A stretch of DNA of 64,000 nt from Tethya wilhelma (lineage: Eukaryota > Porifera > Demospongiae > Tethyida > Tethyidae), in the NCBI GenBank assembly GCA_964030475.1, contig CAXIPT010000001.1:23032776-23096775 (forward strand), in the 5' to 3' direction. The translations under genes were made by a program, and so were the position numbers. Below are positions 1-10,681 of the stretch, one piece after another (the stretch's first letter is position 1; every line of letters begins with the position of its first letter). The notes under the pieces are model-generated. The model was not told the DNA's origin. It saw nothing but the letters and a program-made list of their open reading frames with translations, and did no database searches.

Positions 1-759
1 AAGAAAACAATTGTATTCTACCAAGGAAACATTGAATATTTATCTGCTAAGCACTTGCTTTACGCTATTCCAGCACTACTGTGCATCTTGACTATAGTAA
101 TACTTCCACCAATAGTGCTACTGACATATCCTCTGTGCAATAAGATCATAGCATTTTTAAAGTTAGATAATTGGAGAGTAATTTTGTGGATATCCAGGAG
201 GATACCAATGATCAGAGTAAAGCCAATGATTGATGCCTTCCAGGGCTGTTTCAAAGACAACTATCGTTACTTTGCTGGACTGTACTTTGTGTATCGTATA
301 GCTTTCATAGCCTGTACATTTGCCAAAACAGTGAATGAAGTACACACAATGTTGGAACTACTACTCATCACCATACTGGTGATACATGCACTTACATGGC
401 CATATGAGAAACATAAGCATAACATAGTGGATGGTCTCATTATTTTCAACTTAGCTGTGATAAACACACTAGCTATCTTTTGCTACAATTATGCCCAGTT
501 TGGATCACACTATCAAAGAAGCATCACAATAGCAAGTTCTATTCAACTGGTCTTTATCTATGCTCCTTTAGTGTACATCATACTGCACACTATTGTGATG
601 GCAGTTCAGAGAGTGAAAGCCAAATGTTTTGGAAGAGAAGATGGTGAGCTGTTAAGGGAAATGTGGAGAGATGAAGATTTACCAGCAAGACTACAAGACC
701 TCCAAGATTTATCCGATACTGAGAGTGAAGCAGAATATCAACTTCATCAAGAGTACTAA
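1..759 (+). CDS. 3' exon of a multi-pass membrane protein (partial)
   Basis: The frame is open from base 1 to the stop at 757-759, so this is the last exon (or part of it) of a gene that starts before the window. The visible ~250 residues hold about five hydrophobic segments: one near residues 20-45, then after a charged stretch (residues about 60-85) further segments near 95-115, 120-140, 150-170 and 185-205. The tail is acidic and hydrophilic, ending in a Glu/Asp/Ser-rich 40 residues, as expected for a cytosolic C-terminus. The segment around DNYRYFAGLYFVYRI resembles, from memory, large families of uncharacterised multi-pass proteins in sponges and other invertebrates that carry extracellular repeats upstream. 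No function can be assigned. The first methionine-like codon inside the window is a TTG and is not a real start. Confidence 0.75.
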   Translation, partial: KKTIVFYQGNIEYLSAKHLLYAIPALLCILTIVILPPIVLLTYPLCNKIIAFLKLDNWRVILWISRRIPMIRVKPMIDAFQGCFKDNYRYFAGLYFVYRIAFIACTFAKTVNEVHTMLELLLITILVIHALTWPYEKHKHNIVDGLIIFNLAVINTLAIFCYNYAQFGSHYQRSITIASSIQLVFIYAPLVYIILHTIVMAVQRVKAKCFGREDGELLREMWRDEDLPARLQDLQDLSDTESEAEYQLHQEY

Positions 760-933
760 GAATGAACACTAAGAACAGTTTGCCTATCAGTTAACCTACA
801 GCAGCTACGTGGAAATTACTGTGTAATAAGAAGAGTTTATTTTACAACACACATGTAAACAAACAAACATACACTATATAGGCTGGTCTCTTACTATTGC
901 ACACTAGTTGTGTTGTTTTTAGAAGCATAAAAA

Positions 934-939
934 AATAAA
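934..939 (+). terminator. Polyadenylation signal AATAAA
   Basis: AATAAA 175 bases after the stop codon of the membrane-protein exon; a plausible 3' end for that transcript. Prediction from the hexamer alone. Confidence 0.5.
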
Positions 940-1156
940 CCATACACTACAGTTACATGATACACTGTACAAGTATTGAATCGATCAAAAAGTAAATCAA
1001 GCTAGAATGGCTGCCATAGAATGTAAAAAATGAATCAGGCAGAATTCAAACATTACGCTGTGGTGCTGGTCATTGGTTTCAGCTTCTCTGTTGTAGGTAT
1101 TCATGATCAAACAAACAATCCAGTAACCCTCACTAGTGACATACATATCAAGGTCT

Positions 1157-1849
1157 CAGGTGCATTAAGGCCTGACCCCTCGTGACCCCGCATTTAAGGT
1201 GCTAATTAATACTTGAAATTGAAATATCTTTTTTTGTACACATGTAAACAACCCTAAACTTTGTATAAAAATTGAAACTGGTATTCTTTGCTCATCTGTA
1301 AACTTAAGTTGTCACATGACCTCGAATATTTGAATAATGGCGAAGTAAATTAGTGAAAAAATTCATCCTCCGAGGGCACATGGTTGCCATGGAGATATAA
1401 GGTTCATATTGAGTATATATGTTAATTAGGTTAATAACTAATTAATTATTCATGCGGATCATGAATAAATGAATATTTAATGAGATATGGAATTTAGTTA
1501 GGGTGTGCTTTTATTAGAAAATGAGCATATCTCATTAAATATTCATTTATTCATGATCTGCATGAATAATTAATTAGTTATTAACCTAATTAACATATAT
1601 ACCCAATATGAACCTTATATCTCCATGGCAACCATGTGCCCTCGGAGGATGAATTTTTTCACTAATTTACTTCGCCATTATTCAAATATTCGAGGTCATG
1701 TGACAACTTAAGTTTACAGATGAGCACAGAATACCAATTTCAATTTGTATACAAAGTTTAGGGTTGTTTACATGTGTCCAAAAAAAGATATTTCAATTTC
1801 AAGTTTTAATTAGGTCCTTAATAGCAAGTCAGGCCTTAATGCACCTGAG
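1157..1849. repeat. 693-bp foldback (near-perfect palindrome)
   Basis: Left arm 1157-1488 and right arm 1527-1849 are reverse complements with few mismatches; the loop is about 38 bp. The outer ends read CTCAGGTGCATTAAGGCCTG and its complement. There is no coding potential. It looks like a foldback MITE; a clear target duplication could not be seen. Confidence 0.85.
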
Positions 1850-2369
1850 GTTGGAAATGAAGGTCATGAGCCCCATTCTGCATTCTGAGCTTCATAGCCC
1901 ACGTACCAACAGCTTGGATCAGTAGAATTAATTTACAATTAATTAGCCAACAAACTAATATTTTAGCATGCAAAGAGATCAGTGTACACAACACAAAAAA
2001 TTAGCAACATTTACAAAAAGAAAATGAGTAATTTCCACTTAGTTTCCGTGCATGAGGTGAAGCATTGAAATTTAGTTGTAATAGGGTGCCTTGATCGCGG
2101 GACTTCTCCCTCTTTGCATATATATTAAAACGGACAGGGAAGGTTGCGACTGATACAATCAATGATATGCTTCAACTAGTGAGGAATTACATAAGTTTCT
2201 ACTACATAAACTCTGAGCAGTGTTTCAATAGCAAAGAGGTCAGAAAACTGCCAAAATAGTCTTGTTAAAAAGTTTACGGTACATGCAGAGGATTACAATA
2301 GTCGTTTTTTTCTGTCTGTATGTTCCATTGGAATCTCAAGAAAAGAAGCTCTAGTGACGAAGTGAACCT
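1850..2369. other. Intergenic DNA, no gene seen
   Basis: AT-rich sequence between two repeats. No open frame with splice signals or recognisable family was found on either strand. Confidence 0.5.
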
Positions 2370-2731
2370 CAGGGATGTATCCAGGATTTAAAGAAAGGAG
2401 GTGCTAAAATTGCGTGCACGCAGTGCATGGGGTACCATTCCTATTTTGGGGTCACGTGATCGTTATCATGACCTTTGAACTTTTGTTGGGGGCTAGCTGC
2501 TTAGCGCTTCCGATCGACCAAGCGTGAATTAAACGGTTCTGAAGTTTGTTTATCAACAGCTTAGACATGAATTAGCTCAGAAAATAGCATCAGAGAACAA
2601 ACAAGTTAGAAATAGAGATTGCTAAAGGCTTGATTACTTATTAATAAATCCAATTATTAATGGTTTTTGCGCTTCCAGTCAGCAGCAAAGGGGTGCTCAA
2701 GCAACCTGAGCACCCCCTAAATACACCCCTG
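2370..2731. mobile_element. hAT-like non-autonomous element (MITE)
   Basis: Starts CAGGGATGTATCCAGGATTT and ends with the inverse CTAAATACACCCCTG, with G-rich inner ends (GGAGGTGCT / AGCACCCCC). CAGGG(A/G)..GGATCCAGGATT ends are typical of hAT MITEs. The flanking octamers GTGAACCT and GTGGTACT agree at only 5 of 8 bases, so the target duplication is decayed or absent. 362 bp, no coding frame. Confidence 0.65.
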
Positions 2732-2773
2732 GTGGTACTTTGTGGTTGCTGTCAAACAAATTCTAGGTCAATA

Positions 2774-2917
2774 GGTGTGGCGGGGTAGCTTCAAGGTCAC
2801 AGTGTGGCCTCGAAGCTAAAATGCTCAAAGTAGTACATACTCAAAGGTATGGCAGGGTAGCTTCAAGGCCACAGTGTGGCCTCGAAGCTAAAATGCTCAA
2901 AGTAGTATATACTCAAA
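2774..2917. repeat. 72-bp tandem duplication, each unit with a hairpin
   Basis: Two copies of a 72-bp unit (2774-2845, 2846-2917) differing at a handful of bases. Each unit contains a 13-bp inverted repeat GCTTCAAGGCCAC / GTGGCCTCGAAGC around a 3-base loop. The second unit is followed by a short open frame with a leucine-rich signal-like stretch that ends at 3033; I could not tie it to a gene. Confidence 0.8.
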
Positions 2918-3530
2918 TCTCAATTGGAAGCAGCTTAGCTGCATGGCTGCTGTTGCTGTTAGTCAGTAGTGCTAATTGCCAAGATTGTTGGCCTGCTTTC
3001 TATACAAGCATATATAGACATATTGGCATGTAGAGAATTGCAGTACTAGTGAGGTCAACTCTATGGAATGGTGTCTTATTGCATGTGGACTGCTTTCAGG
3101 CATTTGCAATTCACAGATACAGAAGTGGTCCAGCTATAAAGCTGCTTAAAGAGATATAAATATGCTCATCCTTGATGGTCTTTACTTGAAAAAACACTGC
3201 AAAAAATTTTCTTGAGGTAGCATTTTTTTAAATTATCATGTTCATGCATGACTGTTTGTAGCTCTGCAAACTTAGAAAGCTACTGCTTTGGATAGAACTA
3301 AGAGTGACCACACCTTACTCAACCCCTGCAAAATTTCTAATTAGAATGTGAACATATTTAGAAAAAAAGTTGTGGTTTAGGCTTCGTAACTTGTATCCTA
3401 CATCTTTGCATCTCTAACAATTGAAGACAGGCCATGGAGAGATGTTTCATTTGATGTGGTGGCAAAAATAGGCAAAAACAGTTATCCAGGAATGCCAATC
3501 AATCACGAATTTGCAACAGCCATATATTAC
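2918..3530. other. Intergenic DNA, no gene seen
   Basis: No exon with matching splice sites or known domain was found. It would be expected to hold later HEATR1 exons on the minus strand if that gene were complete here; none was recognised. Confidence 0.45.
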
Positions 3531-4521
3531 ACAAGTAGTAAAAATTTCAAAAAAATAAATAGTGTAGGAATGGGCAGTGCGGTAAAAAGTATTGGAACAA
3601 GGCATGGTCTCAATTTCGGCACATGACTACTTCATTTTTTATTCTTGATCCCTTATATGGATTTTCAGTGTTATGTTGCAATGATCTGCTGTAGCTAGAC
3701 AATAGCTTATGATTATTGCATTGGTTCAAATTTCTTAGTACTATAGCTAATCACTTGGCTACTGAAACAATGGAGTAAACTATAACAGACAGGTAAATAA
3801 CTTAAACTGGACTGCCAGCAAAGAGTTGGACATAAAAATGAAGTAGTCATGTGCCGAAATTGAGACCATGCCTTGTTCCAATACTTTTTACCGCACTGCC
3901 CATTCCTACACTATTTATTTTTTTGAAATTTTTACTACTTGTTCATTCACTTTTTTCAACACTACAGTGTGGAGACTGTCAGAGACTGGTTAGTCCCTAC
4001 AAAAAACTTGAGTAGCAGCTAGCTAGCTACATGTACTTCATTATGCTAGAGGAAGCTAATGTGCATGCGCATAAAATGCCACGTGCATAGTTAATGACCT
4101 TTGAACTCTACCCACAAAGATGGCTGCATTGTAGTACATAAATTTATACGCTAAGTTTCAAAGCTTTCTAGTTTTTGTTTAGGCCTATTTGTGATGAAAA
4201 CGAGTATCAAGGAATGTAGTACCCATGAAAAGAACTTACTTTGTGCTGTCAAAGTTGGCTCAACACATTCTGGTTTTCTGGAAATGCTTTTCAAGTAAGT
4301 CAGTTAGGAAGTTAGAAGAACAAAAATGGCACTATGGTGGCTTCCCACTAGCGCTCTCTACGAGTGCTGAGGAAAGTTTTTGTGAGTTTTAAGACTTGCA
4401 TGCTGTTGGTAATCTGTCAGTGAGAGCTTCTGAGCAACTTTGAAGGTTTAGTTTTGTTTGACTAGATTTTTATGGTGGCCAACATTTTGTATTGTGTCTA
4501 TGGGACAGTCGGCCCATTCCT
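3531..4521. repeat. Dispersed ~1-kb repeat with inverted arms (copy 1)
   Basis: The first 412 bp fold: arm 3531-3649 is inverted at 3834-3942 (ends ACAAGTAGTAAAAATTT). The rest, to the GCCCATTCCTA at 4511-4521, matches 25655-26036 in reverse orientation over its whole length, including the segments around CATGAAAAGAACTTACTTTG and GGGACAGTCGGCC. TAGGAATGGGC at 3565 and its inverse at 4511 may be true termini. No coding frame. Confidence 0.75.
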
Positions 4522-4651
4522 ACTATACGTACTACCGTACATATGACTAGTCTGACCTCCTCTGGGCAGACAGGTAGACAAACAGATATACATGTATCTT
4601 TGTGCATGCAAATGAATGCAGATAGCTGTTAACTCTAGGGGGAAATATTAC

Positions 4652-5081
4652 CTATGCTCAGTTTTGCTGGTACTTCAATATTTTCTACAAATCCATTCAA
4701 CAGCCAAAGCACAAGCAAAACATGAGAACGAGACTTGTCTGAGTGCTTTGAGACCAAGGGTAGAAACATAGAGGTTAGTGATGTGGGAATGGTCGTAGGT
4801 TCACCTTGAACCTAAATGCATACACATATACAAATATACATGTATACTCATGTGGAAAACTAAGAAAAATAAATATACACTTCATGATTAAACACACATA
4901 CCTTAGTTTGAACGCAGCAAGAATGCAAGTGGCTCAGAATTTTCCGAACAAACCATAGCTTTAGTGAGATGCTTGTTGTGGACATAGATATGACAATATT
5001 GCCAGCTACAGCCAGGAACACATAGTATGCTGGTTCAGTGACAGAGATGGTGTTTAACATTGATAGGAGTTTGAAGAGCTG

Positions 5082-5126
<45 letters not shown>

Positions 5127-8100
5127 TATATGTGTTTGCCATTGCCTAGCAACCAAAATATTTATAAATAGGTCAATTGCCGGTTACTGGCTGGGTAGAG
5201 GTGACAATAGAGTAGCTAGGGGTCACAGGGGGCCAATGGCAAACAAAATATTTGCATGCAGCACTCAACTGTGCATTGGCGAGATAGCTCAACTGTAGTC
5301 TTACACATGCACATTACCATTTCCTTCAGTGTGTCTGCCCCTAGACCAGCCCACTGTCTCCCAGTACTTGAGAACATCATATCATTAGCAGCTGCTAGAT
5401 AGCTTGGTGCTTTAGCATTGCTCTCATCACATCCAGCAACCCACGCTGAAGGAAAAGACATAGTACATATGAAAATTATGTATGCAATACAGTAACCATT
5501 TAGATGCAAGTACTTACAATAAAACAAAAAAAACATAATCACAATTAAGTGGCTAGATACATATTATGTAGCGGGAATTATATATTGTCTAGGGAATGCT
5601 GAGATTTAGCATATATTAATATCATATAAAAAAGTGATTTCAATTGTGTAATATTATGTAAAAGTGTCATGTGTACGAAATCAAAAACAAACCTTGACTT
5701 TTAACAATTTCAGACAGATGTCTTAGAAATGGATTTGTTCGTCCTACATAACTTTCTACAATCACTTGCCCCACACTTCCTGAAAAAGTATTGCTATGAC
5801 GACCAACACACAAGAGAGGAAGTGATGCTATGATGACATCATTGACTTTGTCCTTGGCATACTCTATCAGAGACTTTGACAAGAGTATTTTGAGAGCTTT
5901 CAAAGCACAAGTCTGCCAAGCCAAACTTGAGGACCTGTTCAGCTTTCTTCTACTAAGGAGTTGAATTAGAGTGGGTACCATTTGGAAAGATGGGATATGT
6001 CGGAACAACACCTTAGAGTCGATGTCTAGCACAGCAGAGATAACAGTGGGGTCATCATCAGAGAGCCGACTCAACAGAGATGACGGCACAAAGCCATCAC
6101 CACCCTGCTACGAAAACAGAACATTGCACTTAAAACATTCACGATACATGCACACATACAAAAAATTGGTAAGCACAACAGCACAAGTTGGTAGGCTACA
6201 ACATCAAATGATGACGCAGACTTTTGATCACGGAAAATGTATATGCATCACGAAAGCATGGTAATTTTACAAGTAATAATATTTATGGATATCAAAAGCA
6301 CTTTGTCACAAGCATAGCAAAAAAAAATACTATAGGAACATATGCCATCAAAGTACTACCGTATAGATAGAAATTTTGGAGGAATAAAATTTTCGCAGAA
6401 AGGCAATCACCAAACTTTTCGCTATTTAATTTTCGAGGATCGCCCATACATTGCAATGCGATCCCAAAAATTTTGCGGGTTAAATTTTTGCGGATCGACG
6501 ACAATCCACGAAAAAAGCGAACTTTATACTCCTCAAAAATTTCTAGCTATACGGTATATGCATGAAAATTCAAACAATCTCACTTTTCCACAAACAATCC
6601 CAAACCTAAAGGAACCTTCTCAATGGCTGCTCAGGCAAGCATGTATGTAAACTACATCCGGATATAAACAGTACATATTATATTTCCAAGTTATAGTATG
6701 TCTGGATATTATGTATACAGTAGTTTGTCAATTACAATTAATCTTTACTTTAACTGATAACTCTTTGATAAAGGTTACTGGTGACACTGTTACGTAGGAG
6801 TTTGTGGAATTATGTCTTGTACTTTTCAAGTCAGCACATTGATTTACCATAGATGTCCAGTACTGCCTACAGAAAACCTATAGTACACTAGGATTCCCAA
6901 TAACTGTTGAAAGCATGAACTAGAAAATCTAACCACACCTAGGCTTTTACAGCCACACAACTTCCTGGACTAACTTCTACTGCTTGAAAAGCAGAGTCCT
7001 CACCGGCTTATTCTTAGATTATGGAAAATCTGGACTTTAACAGCGCGTCTGTCAAGTGCTACAGTGATAGCTTGGCTTGAATAAAAATTTTGGCGTCAAT
7101 TTTTTCCAACCTGGTAAGTTGTTATTTCTTGATCGCTGTGGCAGAGAAAACCTACGTTGGTCCTCGAGGGCGGCTCGACGAGACTTTCTTTCAATTCCAG
7201 CTACAAATTGTCTGAGCAGCTAAAAAGTGTTCAGCAGAAGCGCCCCAGGCAGCTGCCATCCAGCTACTCGAGAGCGCTTCGACGATCCAGCTGTTTCTTT
7301 TTGTAAAAACTCTTCGAGCTGCCCTTTACCTTCCACTGTGCATTGCATTAGTTGCCAATATATGGTAAGAATTTTTGCAAGCTCTGCAAAAATTGACATC
7401 AAAAATTAACTATCTGCTTCTGCATCTAAAATAACTTGGGTGTGCTTATTAGCATATTCATGAGCAAACACTAGCCCGTAACCTTAAAGCCAGGCCTGAA
7501 TAAGCACCTGACTTGTTTGAATGCCAGAGGCAGCAATTAAATGCTGGGTTTTGAATAAACATGGAGTTCCAGAAATTGAGTGTACTGCACATGTAAACAC
7601 CTCAAAAACCAACAGGCATAGAAAATCACGGCAAAAAAGGGAGCTGCTTAATCGTACAAGCCTTGTCTCGCCTGAATTTTTAACTTTTGGCTAAAATTGT
7701 CAACATGACCCTTACTAATGTTTTCATACCGGTCTCAAAATTAACGGCACATCAACAATTGCTGTCAGTAAATAAATGCTTAAGCTTTTAAAAGGGTTAA
7801 TGCGGTACAAGGCTCTCACACTTTTAATGGAGCTACACACTGACCTGTAAGTCATTTTGTAGTGAGTGTGCTAGCTGTTTCACAGCAGCTGCTCTCATGG
7901 AGGGGTTGGGATGGTGGACACAAAGAGCCAAGGAGCTGTTCACATCCAACAACACCTGGTGTCTACTAGAGTGAGGGAGAGCCAGAGAGATGAACTGATG
8001 AAGACGTCTCAACCTTAAATCTGAGTCAGTCCCTTCACTGGGAATAGCATCGGACACAGCATCCTCCAGTGTCTTGTCCACAATACTTGGATATCTGAGA

Positions 8101-10386
8101 ATGTATAGTTCACAACACATGTAACATTACTAACAGCTTCATCATAATCTCAGTTTACATACACCGACTATAAAATTATATATGTACGTAAATAAGAAAC
8201 ATGTACAATCCCAATAGGCAATTGGGATAAATTCAACACTCTTGTGTGCAGAGAGTAAGAGAGGTTCCAGCACATATCCAAACTGTAAAAAGCTGTTAAA
8301 ACCACATAATAATATTATGATTGTATCACTGAAATATGACGTCTTTTCAGTATAAACATAAACCTACAGAGTCTATACTTAACAAACACTGAAACACACT
8401 CTTATAGATGCTATTTTATAGGAAGTATCTGTCGAAAAAAAACATTATTATAAGGATTGAAGCATTAATAGTATGTGTAAAACAGATTCTACTTGACTAA
8501 CTAGCCAGCAACTACACAGTAGTAGCTAGAAGCTCACTATACTTGTAGAATAATTTAGCAAGTAATAATAATATAAACAGCTTTCTGCATTTTATAATAA
8601 CGTACATTAAAGACAAGGTCAACAGGGTATACAATGTGCATGCATAAATTATGACAAGACTCTACTAGCTCACTTTGTATCCAAAGACTGGGCAAGCTGT
8701 CCAACAGTGGTCTGAAGACTCTCATCATCCTCTTCCCCACTAGATGAATCACACTCAGACACATAGTGCTCTATAAGATTCCTACAAAGAGAGTCAAGCC
8801 AAAAATGACTAGATTTTGTGCAAACTGTTATCAAGGATGACTCGATTTACAACAACAACCTAGGGTGATTGGACTAGCATTCAGTGGCTACAGGTAGAAG
8901 TTTGTTACATGATGTGTGTATATAAATGGCAAGAGAGAAAGCCAAATCTACACCATTGACAAGTGTTTGTACACACACATACTTAGTAAACTGATATACA
9001 ATATCTCCTTCCAGAGTGACTGCATCCAATAGAGAGAGCACTAGATCTAAAGCAGCAGAGGAATCTTCATAAAGATGATCAAAGTGATGAGAGAGAAGTG
9101 AATCCAACAGGACAGACAACAGAGGGGCGATGGAGTGAGAGTGAGAGAGGGTTGACAGTCCAGACACCAAGGATGAACACTTCAAGAAGTACTTCAGCGC
9201 TCTGTATATTGGGTACATTGCACAAATACATTACATTGCATTGAGTACACTATGGGTGGTACACCAGAAAACAGACTTTTAACGAAGATTTCATAATTAT
9301 AGCATACTTACGTTCTACTGAAGTTTTTCAATTTTTGTGAGTGGCAAATCACACAGATACAGGTGATCCCTTCAACAAACAGTTGACCAGAAAGGTTCTA
9401 GGCAGATGTTCAAAGAACAGCAACGACATAAAGTACACATATGTGTACATGTGCTGACATTACCGTAGCTTTCACACTCTCGCTCTCTTACATGTGCACA
9501 TACCAGCCCACACACCCACACACAAACAAACCTTGGAAATCATTTCTATCAAAGAGGAACACAGCTGTAGTTCAAGACTAGCCACAGAAGCCAACTGGCA
9601 GACAATCATCAGAAAAGCAGCTCTAAGCTCAACACTGGAGGACTTGAGTCCCTTCACAATGTAGGGCAACAGGGAGGACACCATCTCCTCTCTAACAGGT
9701 TCCACAGCCTCCAATACTCCAATCACAGTTGAAGAATAAAAACTGACCAGCACACGATTATCAGAACGAGTGAGTGCCTGCTTTAGTGACTGGAGAACCA
9801 TGTCAGATACAAAGGTGAGAAATGATGGATAAGAGATACAATGTTGTACTAGAGTTTGCTTTGCAAGAGGTGATCCAACTTTTTGTACTGGTCGGAGCCA
9901 GTGCCACATGGAAGAGGGGTCTTTAAGAGGAAGTAGCTGAAGCATTCGTGCAAACAACTTGGTCTCGTAGTATGGCAAAATGCACTCCATTACAGCATTT
10001 ATATTAAAGGAATTAATTCGAAAAGCTCGGATTAGCCACTCCAGACATTTCTGTGCTGGTTTCAAGAGAAAATATGGAGAGAGTCTTCTCAGAAAAGCAG
10101 CAATCTTTTGATCCACAACCTCAAGATATTCTTTGGTCTGAATTGTTCGTTCAAATTCCTTACAACTGTCATTAAACAGTGACACTTCAAACTCACTAAA
10201 ACTTGGGTCTATGGTGATCAGTTCTTCGAGACCATTTACTCCCAAACAGTGGATGGTGTTGATGTCTACGTCAGCAGCTTCTTTGGCATCAAAAAGTAGA
10301 GTTGGTCGCTTTTTTGAGGCCACCTGTCGTACAGAAGGCTGGCCAGGAATAGCGAGCTTTTGTAACTGCTTCGCTAGAGAAGTCAT
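4652..10386 (-). CDS. HEATR1: HEATR1/UTP10 (BAP28) N-terminal two-fifths, ten exons
   Basis: HEATR1 is a HEAT-repeat scaffold of the small-subunit processome (t-UTP), needed in the nucleolus for rRNA transcription and early pre-rRNA processing. Exon 1 (9532-10386, 285 aa) starts MTSLAKQLQKLA and carries the diagnostic GLEELITIDPSF and SPYFLLKPAQKCLEWLI blocks of the U3snoRNP10 N-terminal domain, collinear with the vertebrate protein. Further exons joined by GT-AG and phase: 9312-9397, 8983-9201, 8674-8781, 8292 to about 8240, 7845-8094, 5693-6104, 5318-5445, 4902-5078, 4652-4745. All join in phase except the fifth, whose donor I could not fix. About 810 residues are present against ~2,100 in the family; no later exons were found down to position 760. 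HEAT-like helices are obvious in exons 6-9. Identification of exon 1 is firm; exons 9-10 rest on phase and context. Confidence 0.9.
5084..5123. repeat. (GT)n microsatellite at a splice acceptor
   Basis: Twenty GT units. On the minus strand this is a CA run ending six bases before the predicted 3' splice site (CTTCAG) of HEATR1 exon 9, where a pyrimidine tract would normally lie. Confidence 0.9.
6357..6556. mobile_element. MITE with TACCGTATAG ends, in a HEATR1 intron
   Basis: 200-bp near-palindrome: TACCGTATAGATAGAAATTT at the left and its inverse AAATTTCTAGCTATACGGTA at the right, TA at each edge. It sits in the 1.7-kb intron between HEATR1 exons 6 and 7. Shares its ends with the elements at 13253, 36049 and 36902. 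Confidence 0.8.
7185..7500. repeat. Dispersed repeat, copy 1 (second copy near 60415)
   Basis: Within the same HEATR1 intron. Shared with 60415-60790 in the same orientation: segments around CAGGCAGCTGCCA, GCCAATATA(T/C)GGT(A/T)AGAATTTTTGC and TTAGCATATTCATGAGC match in order. No protein family recognised. Confidence 0.65.
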
Positions 10387-10506
10387 ACTTGTCTTCCAGT
10401 TCGGCCACGTGGACTTTTCTCATTAATTTTGGCCACTACTGGGAGAGGCATAGGGTGGAGTTTGCAGATGGCCTGGGGCCGCGGAAGGGGTGGGGTCTGG
10501 GGACGA

Positions 10507-10514
10507 CTATATAG
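10507..10514 (-). promoter_or_regulatory. TATA-like box upstream of HEATR1
   Basis: CTATATAG, 121 bp before the HEATR1 start codon at 10386, in a locally GC-rich stretch (10440-10520). Position would suit a start site near 10480. The octamer is self-complementary, so it gives no direction. A MITE is inserted six bases away (see 10520-10672). Confidence 0.35.
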
Positions 10515-10519
10515 GCCGG

Positions 10520-10672
10520 CAGAGGAGGTACGACACGAGTGCGCCTTTGCTGAGCTGGCAAAGCAGGTGCACGTGATCAATTCTCATTGTGAAGTATTGC
10601 GGTCACATGATTGGAATGTAATTAACAGACTTGCCAGCTCAGCAAAAGCGCACTTGTGTCGTACCTCCTCTG
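10520..10672. mobile_element. 153-bp MITE with 42-bp inverted repeats and 9-bp target duplication
   Basis: Left arm 10520-10561 begins CAGAGGAGGTACGACAC and is inverted at 10631-10672 with only a few mismatches. The nonamer ATAGGCCGG is directly repeated at both edges (10511-10519 and 10673-10681), which fits an insertion with an 8-9-bp duplication (hAT or Mutator type). It lies in the HEATR1 5' flank. Confidence 0.85.
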
Positions 10673-10681
10673 ATAGGCCGG

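Noticed and set aside
2821..3033. Secreted small protein with a leucine-rich signal-like stretch
   Set aside because: Frame starts inside the 72-bp tandem repeat, ends after 70 codons, and no splice donor or homologue could be seen.
4860..5300. Short frames over the GT run encoding His-Thr or Cys-Val repeats
   Set aside because: They are translations of the (GT)n microsatellite; only the part from 5078 downward on the minus strand is kept, as a HEATR1 exon.
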